From positions 1 through 32,526 of the forward strand of contig JAFXYJ010000095.1 in assembly GCA_017541825.1 (NCBI GenBank): DNA of 32,526 bases, given 5' to 3'. The stretch comes from Oscillospiraceae bacterium. Its GTDB lineage: Bacteria > Bacillota > Clostridia > Oscillospirales > Oscillospiraceae. Below the pieces are notes generated by a model. The model had not been told where the DNA came from. It searched no databases and was given only the letters and a program-made list of their open reading frames with translations. Shown in pieces: positions 23,878-31,956 of the stretch. The position numbers and the translations under genes are program-made. Each line of letters begins with the position of its first letter. The stretch's first letter is position 1.

Positions 23878-23965
23878 AAAGCGATGCCGCCCGGGTCCGG
23901 CTGTCCGCGCGGATCAGAGGCGGCATCTGCGGGGCGCCGATCCCGCGGCCGTATAAAAAGCACAA

Positions 23966-23999
23966 AAAGACGGGGCTGCCGCAAAACAGCCCCGTCTTT
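23966..23999. terminator. Terminator between the amidohydrolase and the P-type ATPase genes
   Basis: AAAGACGGGGCTG (23966-23978) pairs perfectly with CAGCCCCGTCTTT (23987-23999). The U-tract is best on the minus strand (CTTTTTGTG), ending the ATPase transcript; the plus strand has only CTTTCC. Confidence 0.85.
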
Positions 24000-24015
24000 C
24001 CGATATACCGCCGCC

Positions 24016-26094
24016 TTACTGGGCCTCGGGCACCAGCGGCGTCATGTTGTACAGACACAGAACGATCGTGGAAGCGTTGTGGAGGAACGCCGCCAGTCCC
24101 GGCGTGGCCAGACCGAACAGTCCGGCCAGCAGGATCAGCGCGTTGATGGAAATACCGTTGCGCGCCGTGCTGCGCATGCGCGGCATGAGCCGGTCGCCGA
24201 TGCTCTTGAGCGTGATCAGGTTTTCCAGCTCGCTGCCGTAGATCGTCACGTCGGCGATCTCCTGGGCGATGTCGGCGCCCTCCTTCATGGCGATGCCCAC
24301 GTCAGCCGCGGACAGGGCGGGGGAGTCGTTGATGCCGTCGCCGACCATGATGACCTTTCGTCCGGCAGCCTTCTGCGCCTCGACGAAATTGGCCTTGTCC
24401 TCGGGGAGGACCTCGGCGTAGAACTCCGTGATGCCGGCCTTCGCCGCGACGGCCTCCGCCGTGCGGTAGCTGTCGCCGGTCATCATGACCACGTTCTTGA
24501 TGCCGGCGGCCTTGAGCGCGCGGATGACCTCGACGGCCTCGGGCTTGACCGGGTCGGCGATGCCGATGACCGCGGCCAGCTTCCCGCCGATGGCCATGTA
24601 CAGCCGGGAGTTCTCCGGCGGGATCTGGCGCAGGAGCTCTTCGTTCTCCGGCGTCAGAGGCACGCCCTCGTCCTCGAAGATGAAGCGCTGACTGCCGATG
24701 ACCACCCGATCCTCGCCCACATAGGCGACGATGCCGTGGGCCACGATATACTCGGGCGTGGAGTGCATCTCCTCGTGGTCCAGATGCTCCATCTTGGCCG
24801 CGCGGACGACCGCGTAAGCCAGGGAGTGGGGGAAGTGCTCCTCAAGACACGCCGCCAGACGAAGCGTCTCGTCCCGGTCGAAGCCGTCCATGGCCACCAC
24901 CTGCTCCACCACGGGGGTGGCGCGGGTGAGCGTGCCGGTCTTGTCGAACACGATCGTGTCGGCGGAGGAGATGGTCTCCAGGAACTTGCCGCCCTTGACC
25001 GTCAGACGGTGACGGCTGGCCTCGCTCATGGCCGAAAGGGTGGCCACGGGCATGGCGACCTCGATCGCGCAGGAGAAGTCCACCATCAGCACCGAAGCCG
25101 CCTTGGTGACGTTGCGGGTGAGCAGCCAGGTGACCACGGCCGTGCCGAAGGTATAGGGGATCAGCTTGGTCACGACCTTCTCGGCCTGGCTCTGGGTGAC
25201 CGGGGACATGCTCTCGGAAGCCTCGATCATGCGGATGATCTTGTCATAGCGGGTCTCGCCGGAGATCTCCTTGACCTCGATGACCAGCTCGCCCTCTTCG
25301 ATCGCCGTGCCGGCGAAGACCGAACGGCCGGGCCGTTTCTGTACGGCCAGCGGCTCGCCGGTGAGAGCGGCCTGGTTGACCAGCGCCTCGCCCTGGGCGA
25401 CGATGCCGTCCAGGGGGATCACGTTGCCCATCGTGACGCGGACCTTGTCGCCGGCGCGGATGTCCTCGATCTTGACGAGCACGTCGGCCCCGTCGGTGAC
25501 CTTCCACACGCGGGAGATGTTCAGCGCCAGGGACTGGGCCAGATCGTCCACGGACTTCTTGTAGGTCCACTCCTCGAGCACCTCGCCCAGCTCGGTCAGG
25601 AACGTGATGGAGCTGGCAGTCGGGAAATCGCCGATCAGCAGGGAAGCCGCGATGGCCGAGGCATGGACGATCTCGGCGCTGAACTTCCGGTGTATCAGGT
25701 CCTTGAGGCCGTGCCAGATGAAGGGCGCGCCTTCGATGCAGGCCATGACCGCCCGGACCGGAGCGGGGAGAAGCGTGCGCTTGAGCCCCCGCTTGAGCAG
25801 CATGGTGATGATCTTTTCCTTGTAGGTCTCGTTGGTTTCCCGGGCGGAGACCGCCGGCAGCTTGACGGCATCCTCGGTAAGCTGCAGGCCGTCGAGCCAT
25901 GTCAGCAGCTCCTCCTGGCCGCTCCGTACCCGGATCGTCACCTCACCGGTGCGGGCGTAGACCGAGGTCCTGACGATCTCCCGCCGGTCGGAGAGAGCGT
26001 AGTAAAGGATGTCTGCCTCCAGAGCGCTCAGACGGCCGCGGGCCAGCTGCAGATGCAGCTGGCCGGGGCTCTCGTGCAATACGCGATATCTCAT
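24016..26094 (-). CDS. Heavy-metal P1B-type ATPase with atypical metal site
   Basis: A membrane pump that moves a metal ion using ATP. 692 residues. Residues 1-80 form an HMA-like domain that lacks the CxxC metal-binding pair. Hydrophobic helices follow (about 110-165 and 312-352). TGEP is at 245-248 (actuator), DKTGTLT with the phosphorylated Asp384 at 384-390, MMTGDSYRT and MVGDGINDSPAL in the nucleotide/hinge domain. In the helix before the phosphorylation domain, where copper pumps have CPC and zinc pumps CPC, this protein has SCAIEVAMP (341-349), so the ion is not copper by this criterion; manganese, cobalt or zinc are possible. It ends with two C-terminal helices. It follows the DUF6110-like gene by 22 bases. 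Confidence 0.92.
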   Translation of the reverse strand: MRYRVLHESPGQLHLQLARGRLSALEADILYYALSDRREIVRTSVYARTGEVTIRVRSGQEELLTWLDGLQLTEDAVKLPAVSARETNETYKEKIITMLLKRGLKRTLLPAPVRAVMACIEGAPFIWHGLKDLIHRKFSAEIVHASAIAASLLIGDFPTASSITFLTELGEVLEEWTYKKSVDDLAQSLALNISRVWKVTDGADVLVKIEDIRAGDKVRVTMGNVIPLDGIVAQGEALVNQAALTGEPLAVQKRPGRSVFAGTAIEEGELVIEVKEISGETRYDKIIRMIEASESMSPVTQSQAEKVVTKLIPYTFGTAVVTWLLTRNVTKAASVLMVDFSCAIEVAMPVATLSAMSEASRHRLTVKGGKFLETISSADTIVFDKTGTLTRATPVVEQVVAMDGFDRDETLRLAACLEEHFPHSLAYAVVRAAKMEHLDHEEMHSTPEYIVAHGIVAYVGEDRVVIGSQRFIFEDEGVPLTPENEELLRQIPPENSRLYMAIGGKLAAVIGIADPVKPEAVEVIRALKAAGIKNVVMMTGDSYRTAEAVAAKAGITEFYAEVLPEDKANFVEAQKAAGRKVIMVGDGINDSPALSAADVGIAMKEGADIAQEIADVTIYGSELENLITLKSIGDRLMPRMRSTARNGISINALILLAGLFGLATPGLAAFLHNASTIVLCLYNMTPLVPEAQ

Positions 26095-26116
26095 ATGCTA
26101 TACCGCCCCCCGGAAC

Positions 26117-26389
26117 TCATTCGTCTACGCCGCGGGCGAACTCCTCTTCGGCGAGAACAGCCTTCTTCTTCTCCAGATAACGGTCCGCGCGGATCTTCGC
26201 CTCGGAATAGATGTCCTGCGCGCGGGCGCTGACGATCTCCACATCCTTCATGACATAGTCACGGGCCACCAGAACGCCCTCGGTGATGGCGGTATAGACC
26301 TCGTCGGCCTCCTTGGCCTTGAGAATGTCCAGACCCACGGTGCCTACCAGCACGCCGCCGATGAAAGATTTCCAACCGAATTTTGCCAT
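26117..26389 (-). CDS. Small DUF6110-like partner of the metal ATPase
   Basis: A 90-residue protein: MAKFGWKSFIGGVLVGTVGL forms a short N-terminal hydrophobic, glycine-rich segment (about 6-22), followed by a charged helical body (KAKEADEVYTAITEGVLVARDYV; EIVSARAQDIYSEAKIRADRYLEKKKA). This matches the small proteins, named DUF6110 as I recall, that precede metal P-type ATPases in Clostridia. No metal-binding cysteine or histidine cluster is visible. GGAGG lies 9 bases upstream of the ATG. It is first in the operon. A chaperone or assembly role is inference. Confidence 0.8.
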   Translation of the reverse strand: MAKFGWKSFIGGVLVGTVGLDILKAKEADEVYTAITEGVLVARDYVMKDVEIVSARAQDIYSEAKIRADRYLEKKKAVLAEEEFARGVDE

Positions 26390-26456
26390 TTTTCTTTACC
26401 TCCAAAAAACTATGTATTTTTTATATGAATATTTGCTCATATGTTCTTATGTTTGG

Positions 26457-26484
26457 ATTATACCATATTTTTTCGGGGAATCAA
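26457..26484 (-). promoter_or_regulatory. Promoter of the metal-ATPase operon
   Basis: Minus strand: -35 TTGATT (26484-26479), a 16-base spacer and -10 TATAAT (26462-26457), in a strongly AT-rich stretch with a 68-base leader before the ATG. Confidence 0.8.
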
Positions 26485-26502
26485 GTCTTTTTTTCACGGT
26501 TT

Positions 26503-26569
26503 TCGACATTCCTACAAAGTGTCGACTAACCGGAAAAAAGGTTCGACAAAGCGTCGGCTAACCGGAAAA
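26503..26569. promoter_or_regulatory. Iterated sites upstream of the metal-ATPase promoter
   Basis: Two 24-base direct repeats (26514-26537 and 26546-26569) differ at 2 positions; each contains ACAAAG, a GTCG core and CTAACCGGAAAA. Their spacing is 32 bases, about three helical turns. TCGACA occurs at 26503-26508 and 26543-26548, and TGTCGA at 26520-26525, giving an inverted pair. They lie directly upstream of the -35 box, as expected for activator or repressor binding sites. Confidence 0.65.
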
Positions 26570-26583
26570 CCAGAGCGCAAAAA

Positions 26584-26617
26584 CAACCGCTGTGCGGCGC
26601 GGTGCGCAGGGCGGCTG
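26584..26617 (-). terminator. Terminator after the nucleotidyltransferase gene
   Basis: Imperfect GC-rich stem (CAACCGCTGTGCG with CGCAGGGCGGCTG) and, on the minus strand, a following TGTTTTTG. It lies 12 bases beyond the stop codon at 26629. Confidence 0.7.
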
Positions 26618-26628
26618 TTTTTTGCCTG

Positions 26629-27534
26629 TCAGGGAAAGAGGACGGCGGGATAAACACCCCGGGCGGTCAGCTCGCCGAGCATCCGGGCGGTGGTGGCCCG
26701 GTCCTCCCTGTAGGTCATGCCGAACCATGTCTCGTCGGTGGTGCATGCGGCCACCTCCAGCGTGCCCGCGTCGATCATATCGCCGACCATCGTGGGCAGA
26801 AGGCACTCCGAGTCGAGCCGTTCCCCGGCCTCGGACCGGAGAAAGGCGTCGAAGTATTCCTCCATCCGGCCCAGGGCCCAGGGCGTGAAGCCCCAGAAAT
26901 TCATGGACACGGCCGATTCGGCGTCCAGGGGCGTGCCGGCCTCGTCGGTATAATAGGAGCGGATGGAACCGTCGGGGGCCAGACCGATCTTGTAGGTCTC
27001 CTTCACGGCGGTCATGCGCCCGCCCTCCACGCGGCACACGCCGCGGGTGACGGTGCCGAAGGTGCTGACGGTATTTTTGAGCTTGTAGGCCACCATGCAG
27101 GCGGCGCCCTCCCCGGGGAGCTGCCGCAGGGCGTCGTACATCAGGCCGTAGGCGCCGGGGCCGTAGTAATCGTCGGCGTTGACCACGGCGAAGCGGCCGC
27201 TGATCTTCTCCGCGGCGGACAGCACCGCCGGGACCGTGCCGTAGGGCTTGGTGCGGCCCTCGGGCAGGGTGAACCATGCCGGCAGGCTCTTGAAGCTCTG
27301 GACGGCGTAATCCACGGTGACGGCCTTCTGGAGCCGATCGCCGCAGACCTCACGGAATTCGGGCTCCATGCCGGGGGGCAGGATGATGACGAACCGGTCG
27401 AAACCGGCCTTCTGCGCGTCCCGGATCGTATATTCCATCAGGATCTCGTCGGCGGGGCCGACCTTTTCGATCTGCTTGGCGCTGCCGTAGCGGGAGGCAA
27501 GTCCCGCCGCCATGATGACCAATGTAGCAGACAT
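26629..27534 (-). CDS. Sugar-phosphate nucleotidyltransferase family protein
   Basis: 301 residues with the pyrophosphorylase fold. The N-terminal loop reads LVIMAAGLASRYGSAKQI (5-22), the GxGxRxG-K pattern. Other landmarks are YGTVPAVLSA, VNADDYYGPGAYGLMYDAL with the metal-binding aspartates, and SMNFWGFTPWAL. Unlike RmlA or GlmU it has no C-terminal beta-helix. The substrate is unknown; cell-wall or capsule sugars are the usual targets of such proteins. The start at 27534 has AGGAG 9 bases upstream; a longer frame beyond it overlaps greA and is not credible. It follows greA by 19 bases, so the two are co-transcribed. Confidence 0.85.
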   Translation of the reverse strand: MSATLVIMAAGLASRYGSAKQIEKVGPADEILMEYTIRDAQKAGFDRFVIILPPGMEPEFREVCGDRLQKAVTVDYAVQSFKSLPAWFTLPEGRTKPYGTVPAVLSAAEKISGRFAVVNADDYYGPGAYGLMYDALRQLPGEGAACMVAYKLKNTVSTFGTVTRGVCRVEGGRMTAVKETYKIGLAPDGSIRSYYTDEAGTPLDAESAVSMNFWGFTPWALGRMEEYFDAFLRSEAGERLDSECLLPTMVGDMIDAGTLEVAACTTDETWFGMTYREDRATTARMLGELTARGVYPAVLFP

Positions 27535-27553
27535 GTCCCTTATCTCCTGTCGC

Positions 27554-28057
27554 TTAATAGGCGCTGATCTCCAGCGTGTCGTCGTCCGTGCCCTTTTCGA
27601 TGGCGCGGATCTCCACCCAGTAGCCGTAATCGTCGCTGACGCTGACGCGCACCCGCTCACCGACTCTGTGGCCGAGCACGGCCCGGCCCAGGGGCGATTC
27701 CTTGCTGATCAGGCCCTCCAGGGCGTTCTGGCGCAGCGTGGTCACGAACCGGACGGTCATCTCCTCGTTGTCGTCCTCCATGAACAGGCGCACGGTGTCG
27801 AAGAGTCCGGCGACGCCCTCGTCGGAGGCCGCGTCGATCACGACGGCGCTGGCGATCATCTGTTTGAGATACCGGATGCGGCGCATGTTTTTGCGCTGCT
27901 CGTCCTTGGCGGCCTTGTACTCGTAATTCTCGCTCAGATCGCCGAAGCTTCGGGCGGTCTTCACGTCCTCGAGGATCCTGGGCATCAGCTCGGTCTCCCG
28001 GTATTCCAGCTCGTCCCGAAGCTTTTGAAGGTCCACGCTGGTCAGTTCGTCATGCAT
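27554..28057 (-). CDS. greA: Transcription elongation factor of the GreA/GreB family
   Basis: GreA rescues backtracked RNA polymerase by promoting transcript cleavage. 167 residues: an N-terminal coiled coil (about 5-80) with the acidic tip GDLSENYEY (39-47, Asp40 and Glu43), and a C-terminal FKBP-like domain with ISKESPLGRAVLGHRVGE. AAAGGAG lies 9 bases before the ATG. It has its own promoter at 28088-28117 and is followed closely by the nucleotidyltransferase gene. Gene symbol is given from family likeness; a GreA paralogue is possible because the N-terminus is a little divergent. Confidence 0.9.
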   Translation of the reverse strand: MHDELTSVDLQKLRDELEYRETELMPRILEDVKTARSFGDLSENYEYKAAKDEQRKNMRRIRYLKQMIASAVVIDAASDEGVAGLFDTVRLFMEDDNEEMTVRFVTTLRQNALEGLISKESPLGRAVLGHRVGERVRVSVSDDYGYWVEIRAIEKGTDDDTLEISAY

Positions 28058-28087
28058 GCGCTGCGGCTCCTTTTGTCGTTACTGTTT

Positions 28088-28117
28088 ATGATAGCATAGA
28101 TCCGGGGGGAAAAACAA
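28088..28117 (-). promoter_or_regulatory. Promoter for greA
   Basis: Minus strand: -35 TTGTTT (28117-28112), an 18-base spacer and -10 TATCAT (28093-28088), 30 bases before the greA ATG and just after the CYTH gene. Confidence 0.7.
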
Positions 28118-28122
28118 GCTGT

Positions 28123-28644
28123 TCAGATCGATTCCTCAGGAATGTGCAAAGCAAGGGAATAATTGGTGTAGCGCCGGTCCGCGGTGACCTCCCGGACGAC
28201 CCGGATCCAGTCCGGCAGCGCCGCCGTTTCGTCCTCGGCGGCGAGCTCGATCTCGCAGAACGCCCGGTCGTCCCAGAAGGGGAACACGTCGATCTCCAGC
28301 GTGTGTCCGCCCCAGGGGACGCACCAGCGCGTCTTTTCGACGGGACGGCGCCGTGGGTCCGCTTGGGCGGACAGCTCATCCCACTCCGCCGCGGTGATCT
28401 CCCGCTCGCGTTCGATGCGGGTCATGTCGGTGAGACGCACCTTTTCCGTGTAGTAAAAGCGCTCCGCCTCCGCGGTGCGGCTGCGGCGGATGCGCCGGGA
28501 GTCGGCCCCGTCGGTCAGCACAAGGTAGATCTGCACGATCTCGATCCTTTCCACGGCGTTCCGGCGCAGGGTCTCCGCGTCGGGCATGCGGATCAGGAAT
28601 TTGCGCTCGATCTCCAGCGGCGCGGCGGACGTGTCGTTTGTCAT
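28123..28644 (-). CDS. CYTH-domain protein (probable triphosphatase)
   Basis: CYTH enzymes form a tunnel that binds triphosphates and usually act as tripolyphosphatases or thiamine triphosphatases. The 173-residue protein starts with the hallmark ExExK motif (EIERK, Glu11, Glu13, Lys15). Alternating charged strands follow: DSRRIRRSRTAEAERFYYTEKVR, here split as DSRRIRRS and FYYTEKVR; EREREITAAEWDEL; GHTLEIDVFPFW and AFCEIELAAEDE. AAGGAAG lies about 10 bases upstream of the ATG. No adenylate-cyclase accessory domain is present. It lies directly upstream of greA on the same strand without an intervening terminator. Confidence 0.85.
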   Translation of the reverse strand: MTNDTSAAPLEIERKFLIRMPDAETLRRNAVERIEIVQIYLVLTDGADSRRIRRSRTAEAERFYYTEKVRLTDMTRIEREREITAAEWDELSAQADPRRRPVEKTRWCVPWGGHTLEIDVFPFWDDRAFCEIELAAEDETAALPDWIRVVREVTADRRYTNYSLALHIPEESI

Positions 28645-28684
28645 TTTGCGTGCTTCCTTTCGTTACGGGAGTTTTGGTGATATA

Positions 28685-28754
28685 CCGGGGCCGCACCATT
28701 CAGCTCCATTGCCGGTATACCACCGACAATGGAGCCGGATGCTGTAAACCCCGG
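28685..28754. mobile_element. Mini-element D: shortest member of the repeat family
   Basis: A 70-base palindrome bounded by CCGGGG (28685-28690) and CCCCGG (28749-28754). CAGCTCCATTGCCGGT (28701-28716) faces ACCGACAATGGAGC (28722-28735). Only the terminal motif is left, with no internal block. It is in the 259-base gap between the SLH gene and the CYTH gene; the rest of that gap shows no gene. Confidence 0.75.
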
Positions 28755-28858
28755 GCAAAGACAAAAGAGAGAATCTCGTACAAGCCAGCACATCCGCCAT
28801 GGCAAAAGCGCCGGCATCGGTCTTGAACAAATAAGCGCCGGGAAAACGGTATAAACAA

Positions 28859-28881
28859 GGGACCGTCTTGCAACGGCCCCT
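28859..28881 (-). terminator. Terminator after the SLH-domain gene
   Basis: GGGACCGT (28859-28866) pairs with ACGGCCCC (28873-28880) with one bulge; the minus strand continues TTGTTTAT. It lies 22 bases beyond the stop at 28904. Confidence 0.65.
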
Positions 28882-28903
28882 GACAGTTTGGCTGTATTCC
28901 CGG

Positions 28904-30637
28904 TCAATAATTCTGCTGCAGCGTCCGGATCATCACGATCGCTTCGCCGCAGAGCACCGGCTGCGTCGGCCGGAGCGTTCCGTCGGCGAACCCGGTCACC
29001 AGCCCGCGCTCCAGCGTCCAGATGAAGGCGCTGGCGGTCTCGCCGAAGACGGAGCCGCCGTCGATCCAGGCGCTCAGATCGGAGTGGATGCTCACATCCT
29101 TCCCGCGGATGGCGGCGTAACGGTACAGCGTGACGGCCGCCTGGCCGCGGTTGACGGCCTCGTTGGCGCCGAAGTAGCCGTTGGCGCTGTCCATGACGGC
29201 GGTGGAGGCGGCCCAGCGCATGGCCTGAGCCATGTTCGGATCGGAGCCCTGGTCGGAGAAGACCGCGCCGGTGTCGGCGGCGGGCTGCCCGGCGAGGATC
29301 CACAGCGTCTCCGCCAGGACGCCCCGGGTCAGGGGCGCGTTCTCATTGGCGTTGAACAGCACGGCCAGCGTGGCGGTCGGGGTCACGGCGGCCGGGGCGG
29401 GCGTGTTCGTCCTGGTCCGGGTATGGAAGTCCGCGGATTTGAGCCGGGAGTCGCTGCCGGTCAGATTCACCGGCACAAAGGTGCACACGCTGTATCCCTC
29501 GTCGGAGGGGGTGAAGGTGAACTCCATCGTGTGGGGGTTGTATTTGTCGGTGGAGAGGTATTCCGCGCCGCCGTACCAGACGAAATCGCCCACGGGCTTG
29601 GTCCTGCCGGTGGTCTCGGAGCGGACGTACAGGCCCACGTCGTTCCAGTCCGCCCCGGCGGTGACGGCCAGCGCCTCGTCATAGACGACCTTGAAGCGGT
29701 AGCTCACGCCCTCCTGCAGCAGCTCCCCGTCGGGGATGCGGCGCATGGATTTGAGCTCATACACGCTGCGGGAGGAGACCAGCGGCCCGGTCTGATAGGT
29801 GGAGTCGCCCTGGACGAAATCGCTGACGGCCAGCAGGGCGGAGGAATAGTTCCCCTCCTGCTGTACCCGCGGGTAATTGTCGGTCAGGCCGAAGATGTTG
29901 GCGGTGCCTTTGCCCACCACGAGGGTGCCGCTGTCGAGCTGCACCACGCCGTCGCCGTCTCCGGCGGAGGTCAGGTCCGTCCAGCCCTGGAGCGTGTCGG
30001 TGCCGCCGGCGGAGGCGCGGTTCTGGCAGAGCGCATAGCCCGTGCCGGCGAGCTGCCGGGCGCTGCAGCCGTTATAGCTGACGCGGTAATAGGGGTTGTC
30101 GTCCTTGACCGCGTACCAGGCCCATCCGGACTGCCAGACGTAATGCAGGATGGGCAGCACGCCGTTGGCCGCGCTGGCATAGCCGGTCAGATAGACCCTC
30201 AGGGCTGTGGTGTGCCCCTGGGGAAGAGGATTGGCCGTGCCGTAGATCGGGGCGATCTCCACATTGTAGGTGGCCAGCAGATTGGCGTCGGTATAGGGGT
30301 CCTGCCCCATCTGATAGGTGATGTCCTTGCCGTAGTATTCGGAATTGAGGCCGCTGCCGCTGTAGTTGAGGCCGACGGTGTAGGTGAACAGCTCCGCCAG
30401 ACGCCGGGCGGCGTTGGTGACGCCGGCGGCGTCGGTCTGCATCGCGTCGGCGCCGAAGGAACCCTTGTCCAGCGTATAGAGCCGCAGCACGTCGCGGAAG
30501 TTCAGCGTCTCGACCAGCAGCCCCTCGTCATTGACCGCCGCGCGGGCCGGGACAGGCGCCGCGGACAGCACAAACAGCAGCACCAGGATCGCGGAAAAGA
30601 CCCTGGCGGCTGTGCGGAAACGTTTGTCGGCCATCAT
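28904..30637 (-). CDS. Secreted S-layer-homology (SLH) domain protein
   Basis: A 577-residue exported surface protein. The signal peptide (1-33) has basic RFRTAAR, a hydrophobic core and the cleavage site ARA-AV. Residues about 34-420 form a large extracellular region of unknown fold with many Tyr, Asn, Gly and Thr residues. About 430-577 hold two to three SLH-like repeats (LFNANENAPLTRGVLAETLW; GYFGANEAVNRGQAAVTLYRY; GFADGTLRPTQPVLCGEAIVMI), which usually bind pyruvylated cell-wall polymers. The start at ATG 30637 has GAGGG 8 bases upstream; an in-frame TTG 15 bases earlier is less likely. Its only cysteines are few. The function of the outer part is not recognisable. Confidence 0.85.
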   Translation of the reverse strand: MMADKRFRTAARVFSAILVLLFVLSAAPVPARAAVNDEGLLVETLNFRDVLRLYTLDKGSFGADAMQTDAAGVTNAARRLAELFTYTVGLNYSGSGLNSEYYGKDITYQMGQDPYTDANLLATYNVEIAPIYGTANPLPQGHTTALRVYLTGYASAANGVLPILHYVWQSGWAWYAVKDDNPYYRVSYNGCSARQLAGTGYALCQNRASAGGTDTLQGWTDLTSAGDGDGVVQLDSGTLVVGKGTANIFGLTDNYPRVQQEGNYSSALLAVSDFVQGDSTYQTGPLVSSRSVYELKSMRRIPDGELLQEGVSYRFKVVYDEALAVTAGADWNDVGLYVRSETTGRTKPVGDFVWYGGAEYLSTDKYNPHTMEFTFTPSDEGYSVCTFVPVNLTGSDSRLKSADFHTRTRTNTPAPAAVTPTATLAVLFNANENAPLTRGVLAETLWILAGQPAADTGAVFSDQGSDPNMAQAMRWAASTAVMDSANGYFGANEAVNRGQAAVTLYRYAAIRGKDVSIHSDLSAWIDGGSVFGETASAFIWTLERGLVTGFADGTLRPTQPVLCGEAIVMIRTLQQNY

Positions 30638-30690
30638 ACACCCATCCCTCAAAACGCCGGATCAACACGCGGAAACCCGGCGCGGCATAA

Positions 30691-30733
30691 TTACATAATT
30701 AACATAATATAAATTAACATAATGTTGTTATGA
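30691..30733. promoter_or_regulatory. AT-rich leader upstream of the SLH gene
   Basis: A strongly AT-rich stretch with AATTAACATAAT twice (30697-30708 and 30712-30723) and a small palindrome CATAATGTTGTTATG (30719-30733). It contrasts sharply with the GC-rich surroundings and probably contains the promoter and possibly operator sites. The exact -10 and -35 are ambiguous. Confidence 0.5.
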
Positions 30734-30807
30734 AATGGTTAATTTTCGACTACATTTTCAGTAACAATTTGACATATTCTGTGTTTTTTCCGTAAAAACG
30801 AAGAAAA

Positions 30808-30833
30808 ACCACCGCATCTTGTGATGCGGTGGT
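30808..30833 (-). terminator. Terminator after the thioredoxin-reductase-like gene
   Basis: ACCACCGCATC and GATGCGGTGGT form an 11-bp perfect stem with a 4-base loop; the minus strand then reads TTTTCTTCG. It lies about 70 bases past the stop. Confidence 0.85.
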
Positions 30834-30904
30834 CTGAAAGACACAATCGGGGTTTGGTTGCTGCGGTTTAAATAATACCGGGGAAACGGCAGAGCCCCTG
30901 CAAT

Positions 30905-31819
30905 TTATGTCGACTCCAGGTAACGGCAGGCGCTGATGGCCGCGCAGGCGCCGTCGGACACGGCAGTGGCCAGCTGGCGCACGGACTTGTCCCGGCAGTC
31001 TCCGGCGGCGAAGATCCCCTCCGCGGGGGACTCCCCGCCCTCGCCCAGGGCGGCGTAGCCCGCGGCGGTCAGCGGCAGCACGTCGGAGAAGCTGTCCAGC
31101 TCCGGCACCTGGCCGACGGAGACGAACAGCGCGTCGACGTCCAGCGTCGTCTCCTCGCCGGTGACGGCGTCCCGCAGCCGGACGGCCGTGAGATCTCCCT
31201 CCGGGGCGATGAGCTCCGTGACCCTTTTGGGCGTGAGCACGGTGACGTTGTCCCGGGCGAAGAGCCGAAGCTGCTTGGTCACGTCGCCGCGGAAGGTCTC
31301 CCGCCGGTGGATCAGGTACACCTGGGCGCAGATGTCCGAGAGCAGCAGCGCCTCCTGCAGGGCGCTGTCCCCGCCGCCGACCACGGCCACGGTGCCGCCG
31401 GCGTAGAAGCTGCCGTCGCACACCGCGCAGTAGGACACGCCGCGGCCCACCAGCGCCGTCTCATTGGGCAGGCTGAGCTGCCGGTGGCGGGCGCCGGCGG
31501 CGATGATGACCGCCCGGGTCTCGTAGCGTTCGCCCTCCTCGGTGAGGACGACCCGGCGGTCGTCCTCGATGAGTACGGAGACCGCGGTGCCGATGTCGGT
31601 CTCCGTGTCCAGGGCGAGCACCTGCTCCATCATGCGCTCGGCCAGCTCCGCCCCGGAGACAGGGGCCACGCCGGGGTAGTTCTCCACCCGCGGCGCATAG
31701 GCGATCTGGCCGCCGAAGCCCTCCTTTTCCAGCAGCAGCACGCTGCGCCCGTTCCGCCGGGCGTAAATGGCGGCCGTCATGCCCGCCGGGCCGCCGCCGA
31801 TGATGACGATATCGTACAT
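30905..31819 (-). CDS. trxB: Thioredoxin-disulfide reductase or closely related flavoprotein
   Basis: An NAD(P)H-dependent FAD enzyme that reduces thioredoxin. The 304-residue protein has the FAD loop VIIGGGPAGMTAA (5-17), the redox-active pair CAVC (Cys131 and Cys134), the NAD(P)H loop VAVVGGGDSALQEAL (144-158), and the C-terminal FAD motif GIFAAGDCRDKSVRQLATA. The length and domain order fit TrxB. Whether the partner is thioredoxin or a related small redox protein cannot be told; no thioredoxin gene is beside it. GGAGAGGG lies about 3-9 bases before the ATG. It is an isolated gene between the SLH gene and element B. Confidence 0.9.
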   Translation of the reverse strand: MYDIVIIGGGPAGMTAAIYARRNGRSVLLLEKEGFGGQIAYAPRVENYPGVAPVSGAELAERMMEQVLALDTETDIGTAVSVLIEDDRRVVLTEEGERYETRAVIIAAGARHRQLSLPNETALVGRGVSYCAVCDGSFYAGGTVAVVGGGDSALQEALLLSDICAQVYLIHRRETFRGDVTKQLRLFARDNVTVLTPKRVTELIAPEGDLTAVRLRDAVTGEETTLDVDALFVSVGQVPELDSFSDVLPLTAAGYAALGEGGESPAEGIFAAGDCRDKSVRQLATAVSDGACAAISACRYLEST

Positions 31820-31911
31820 GATCCCTCTCCTTTTGCAAAATGCCGCGCGATATGGCGGCGGTACTTAAGCGAAAGCATTCCTCACCGTGACCGAGAGCGG
31901 GCCGGTTCTGC

Positions 31912-31956
31912 TCCATTGTCGGTGGTATACCGGGGCTGGCGCATTTTTTCCGTTTA
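31912..31956 (+). repeat. Tandem unit preceding long element B
   Basis: A partial unit: CTCCATTGTCGGTGGTATAC, then CGGGGCTGGCGCATTTTTTCCG, here given as CGGGGCTGGCGCA and TTTTTTCCG, leading into the element. It matches the unit at 11870-11890. Confidence 0.65.
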
